Under the pieces are notes generated by a model that searched no databases, was not told the DNA's origin, and saw only the letters and a program-made list of their open reading frames with translations. From Parietaria judaica (taxonomy: Eukaryota > Streptophyta > Magnoliopsida > Rosales > Urticaceae), in NCBI GenBank assembly GCA_954871525.1, contig OX940864.1, positions 22,438,001-22,502,000 of the forward strand: a stretch of DNA of 64,000 nucleotides. Reading direction: 5' to 3'. Below are positions 61,171 to 64,000 of this stretch, in pieces. How positions within the stretch are numbered: the stretch's first letter is position 1; each line of letters opens with the position of its first letter. A program made the translations under genes and the position numbers.

Positions 61171-61575
61171 ATGGTGGAAATGGGAGACACGGTGAAGATG
61201 ATCGCCGTGGGGCTGGTGTGGGGCGCCACAAACGCGCTCATGCGCCGCGGCGCCGTCCTGTGGGACCGCGCTCGCCAGCGCTCTTCCCGCCGCGGGCTGC
61301 TCGGCGCCGCCGCCGAGTGGGCGAGGCTGCTCCTGATCTGGCAGTACACCGTCCCCTTCGCCGTCAACCTCTCGGCTTCCGCGGCGTTCTTCGCGGCGCT
61401 CGCCCGCGCGCCGATCTCGGTGGCCGTGCCGGTCACCAACGCCACCACCTTCGCCGCCACCGCTGTCTTCAGCGCGCTGCTGGGGGAGGAGATCCGGGTC
61501 CGATCGGCGGTTCTCGGCGCAGCTCTCACCCTGCTCGGCGTTTGGCTCTGTGTTTCTCAGCCTTCCAAGATTTGA
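61171..61575 (+). CDS. TMEM234-like small membrane protein
   Basis: This single-exon gene encodes 134 residues with about four hydrophobic segments (about 8-25, 46-70, 76-98 and 106-127). It has the marks of the TMEM234 family: G-L-V-W-G-A-T-N-A-L near the N-terminus, N-L-S-A-S-A-A-F-F, P-I-S-V-A-V-P-V-T-N and a final short polar tail. The family is distantly like drug/metabolite transporter halves; its function in plants is not known to me. I chose the ATG at 61171 because the in-frame ATG at 61126 adds only 15 polar residues that the family lacks. The gene is very GC-rich, unlike its surroundings. A hAT element is just upstream and a SINE fragment just downstream. Confidence 0.85.
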   Translation: MVEMGDTVKMIAVGLVWGATNALMRRGAVLWDRARQRSSRRGLLGAAAEWARLLLIWQYTVPFAVNLSASAAFFAALARAPISVAVPVTNATTFAATAVFSALLGEEIRVRSAVLGAALTLLGVWLCVSQPSKI

Positions 61576-61644
61576 ATCTCGATTGATTCAACAGGGTGTT
61601 TTTTTTTTTTTTAATTTATTGTGGTTAATTTCGTTATTTTTCTT

Positions 61645-61715
61645 TTTAATTGAGGTGGCTCTATCGGCCAATGTTACAATACCCTCTCGCATTATTAGTT
61701 ATATTCTGTGTAAAA
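61645..61715 (-). mobile_element. 3' fragment of the SINE family
   Basis: The stretch 'ggtggctctatcggccaatg' and the following 'ttacaatac..ctctcgcat' match the 3' half of the SINE at 18532-18744. The part with the Pol III boxes is missing. It lies about 70 bases beyond the stop codon of the TMEM234-like gene, so probably in its 3' UTR. Confidence 0.75.
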
Positions 61716-62199
61716 ATTTTATTTATCTATACACGATCATTAGTTTATGTTTATCTTCTTTGGTTTCTAACTTTTTTGACGTCGTTTCACATTTGGAGAA
61801 GTCGTTTCTAATTTTTTTCCAAGAGTAAACATGATTAAAATCTCTTGATCTATGGATATTTGTGACAACTATATAAAGTTTGGCAGGGTCGGATCTGAGT
61901 TTTAAGTGACCACACGCGAAATAAAAAATTGAGGCCCTTAATTAAAAAAAAAAACAAAATTCTATTAAAAATGTCATAAAAGTGTCAGCTTGCTCGTCAA
62001 TTCAACATATCGACATGAGAGGAAGAACCAAGCAATTAATCTGATTAGTAAAAAAACTCCAATAGTCTAGCTAATCCGTATAGCCTTAAAACAATCCATA
62101 TAAAAAAAAAATTGTGAAGAAAAGATGTACGGAACTAAAGGCGGAGAGTAATCCCGCGAATGTAGGAGAGCACGGATATCTGTGTCTATCTTTTTTTTT
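61716..62199. other. Intergenic, no gene seen
   Basis: AT-rich spacer without clear features. Confidence 0.4.
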
Positions 62200-62255
62200 C
62201 GGAGTCGGATTTATCCGGGTCCGCCAAATGGCGGACCCGGATAAATCCGACTCCG
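62200..62255. repeat. Perfect 26-bp inverted repeat with 4-base loop
   Basis: The arm at 62200-62225 (starts CGGAGTCGG, ends GTCCGCC) is the exact reverse complement of 62230-62255, around the loop AAAT. T runs flank both sides. The stem is GC-rich and would be very stable on either strand. There is no mismatch, so it is young or maintained. Confidence 0.95.
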
Positions 62256-62535
62256 CATTTTTTTTTTAATTTTTTTTCGAAAATTGTGTTTTGGTCCCTG
62301 AATTCTTTTAAACCGAATACTTTATATTTTTTTTGGGTTTTAGGAGTTTAAATTTCAAATATCAAATTATATTTTAACGGTTTTAACGGGTTTGAAATTC
62401 AAATTTCAAATTTTAATCATGATAAACATGAAGACAAATAATTAGATAAATAACGGGCCTCGTTAAAATCTCTCCGAGTCCCCCAAAAGGGTACGGCTCG
62501 GGCGAGGAAAGAGCACCCTAAGGTTTTTATTTATA
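62256..62535. other. Spacer, no gene seen
   Basis: T-rich at the left; about 62320-62410 repeats 'gtttgaaattcaaatttcaaa' text. No gene or element was recognised. Confidence 0.4.
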
Positions 62536-62720
62536 GGGTTAATGACGGTAAAAATACTCAAAGTTTGGTCAAAGAACCCCTCGTGTACCCAAAGTTTAAA
62601 AGTGGTGGCAAAAGTACCCAAAGTCACATTTGGGGAGTTGACCACTCCATTCTCGTAACGCAGTTAACTTACTCGTTAACTCTGGCCACGTAAACAAACG
62701 TGGGTTGCTGACATGACAAT
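62536..62720. mobile_element. Left half of a MULE-like element, cut by an LTR insertion
   Basis: Bases 62536-62720 match the left arm of the element at 27479-27934 almost throughout, starting GGGTTAATGACGG. At 62721 the match stops abruptly where the LTR begins. The right half should lie beyond the window on the other side of the inserted retrotransposon. Confidence 0.85.
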
Positions 62721-63480
62721 TGTTAAGGTCGGATTTGGTCAAATCCACCCTCAACACAACTCGTGTCGTTTTGTCCATAAACGACATGAGGGAGGCGAGG
62801 AAGTTCACCAGCGAAGAGGGAGTTATCCCCGAGGAAGGACACCCCCGAGGAGGAATACCCCGAGGAGGTTCATCAGCGAGGGGACGCAGCCACGCGAGCA
62901 AGCGGGTCGCGATGAAGCGTCCCATCACGACTCGACGAGGAACTTCGTCATGATGATTATGCAGAGCCCGGTGACAGCCGAAGAGACGTGCATTTAATGA
63001 AGCCGACCTACTCCCTCGATGAGAGCGTCAGCGACGGCTGACGAGACGCGCATTTAATGCGGCGCACCTACCCATTACGGGAGCATGCTCGGAGGTGACA
63101 TAAAGTGAGGATAAACCCCGCTGCCCTCAAATCACGTCAGAAAATGATGATTAAAGAGAAAAAGGGCGGGAAGGATAGAAGGGGAAAGTATTGTAACTCT
63201 ATAAAAGGCAAGATAAGCCTCATTTTGTGGAGGTTGGTCAGTTGGTGATTCGAAGAAAAGGGAGAGAAAAAAGACTCAGCAAAAGCAAGAAAAAGAGATC
63301 TTGTAATAGAATTATCTGAGGCTCATGATCCTTCATCTGTCCAGCTATTTAACGGAAGAAAACCGAGCTCATTTCGGAAATCATAATAAAACAGAGATAC
63401 TCATCATTTGTTGTCATTTTATTTATTATTTGACGATTGTCTTTGTGACTGGAAAAGGGTGGTGAAAAACCCCCTCTACA
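62721..63480 (+). repeat. 5' LTR of a retrotransposon extending past the window
   Basis: The repeat begins TGTTAAGGTCGG (62721) and ends CTCTACA (63480), 760 bp, directly followed by a primer binding site. A 'ctctataaaaggcaag' box is at about 63199. It is closely related at its start and end to the solo LTRs at 8593 and 59080. Confidence 0.88.
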
Positions 63481-64000
63481 GTTTGGCGCCCACCGTGGGG
63501 CTTTGTTTTCTTTCTAACTCACAGCCAGGAATTTGGAAGGACATGACGCTATCAAACGACGCCATCGTTAGCGACGCGCTCGACGGTTGAGCGCGCAAAA
63601 ATAGCAAGCAGAGTATAAAGAGGCAACTCAAGGGACATGAGTGACGTAAGAAGGGGAGACGTACGGACTCCTTGCATTTAAGAGAAGCCGATTGATAGAC
63701 GGTTGGTCAGAAAAAGGAGGGCACGCGTATCGACGAAGGGGAGCAACTTCCGAAACGTCGTGAAGCGACAGCGAAAGAGAGAATGCGAAGGGTCGCTTGC
63801 GAAACAACCAACGTTTATAAAATGGGAAGTTTGGAGAAGATCAAAAGCAACAAGTCTGCGGAAATAGAAACCAACTCGGTTAACTCCCAGATAAGTATCG
63901 TTCTCTCAACCCAGAAAACAAAAGATCCTTTCTCACTCCGAAACCAGTGCTTGCTAGTGTTTTTGAAATACAGGCCGGGAAAGCACACGAGGAGAAGATG
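63481..64000 (+). mobile_element. Primer binding site and leader of the LTR retrotransposon (truncated by the window)
   Basis: The text TTTGGCGCCCACCGTGGGG (63482-63500) follows the LTR by one base. It is the standard primer-site phrase of many plant Ty3/gypsy elements. After it comes a purine-rich leader without a long open frame up to the window edge. Gag and pol should follow outside the window. Confidence 0.82.

Overview
The window is nuclear DNA of a flowering plant. Spliced genes with GT-AG introns sit in very AT-rich intergenic DNA packed with plant-type transposons, and every recognisable gene has a plant form (two-copy chloroplast EF-Ts polyprotein, TIE/SPEAR EAR repressor, plant CKL kinase, plant GLOX). 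I cannot name the species. Four of the genes (METTL5-like, EF-Ts polyprotein, TIE1-like, CKL3/4-like) have their Arabidopsis counterparts, as I recall them, in one stretch of chromosome 4 (about At4g28830 to At4g29060), which suggests a eudicot with an old, transposon-inflated syntenic block.

Layout. 0.3-1.5 kb (+): 3' exons of a METTL5-type rRNA adenine methyltransferase. 2.5-6.1 kb (-): a complete three-exon gene for the chloroplast S1/EF-Ts polyprotein (PETs, EMB2726-like), with an acidic tandem-repeat linker and a site-II-rich promoter. 7.57-15.92 kb: one Ty3/gypsy-type LTR element on the minus strand with a perfect 5-bp target duplication, gag only and no pol. Its 3' LTR is split by a hAT element, which is itself split by a solo LTR. 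16-27 kb: AT-rich DNA with a LINE-type RNase H relic, a tRNA-derived SINE and a small Mutator-like element (MULE). 26.9-27.9 kb: two adjacent long-inverted-repeat elements. 29.8-31.5 kb (+): a five-exon TIE/SPEAR transcriptional repressor with a CACTA-like insertion in its last intron. 33-34.4 kb: a Pack-MULE with an exact 9-bp target duplication, carrying a frameshifted N-terminal fragment of a KNL1/SPC105-like kinetochore gene. 38.6-42 kb (+): a three-exon secreted glyoxal/galactose-oxidase-like enzyme. 47.9-50.5 kb (-): a 14-exon casein kinase I-like gene. 52.5-52.8 kb: a G-box-rich promoter-like island with no gene behind it. 58.4-61 kb: two non-autonomous hAT elements with exact 8-bp duplications and a solo LTR. 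61.17-61.58 kb (+): a single-exon TMEM234-like membrane protein. 62.5-64 kb: half a MULE interrupted by the 5' LTR, primer site and leader of a retrotransposon that runs off the window.

The genes do not form a pathway; each is independently transcribed. The features most worth a second look are the KNL1 Pack-MULE, the in-frame stops lying inside both splice donors of the EF-Ts polyprotein gene, the three-level nested transposon, and two perfect inverted repeats (10.80 kb and 62.20 kb).
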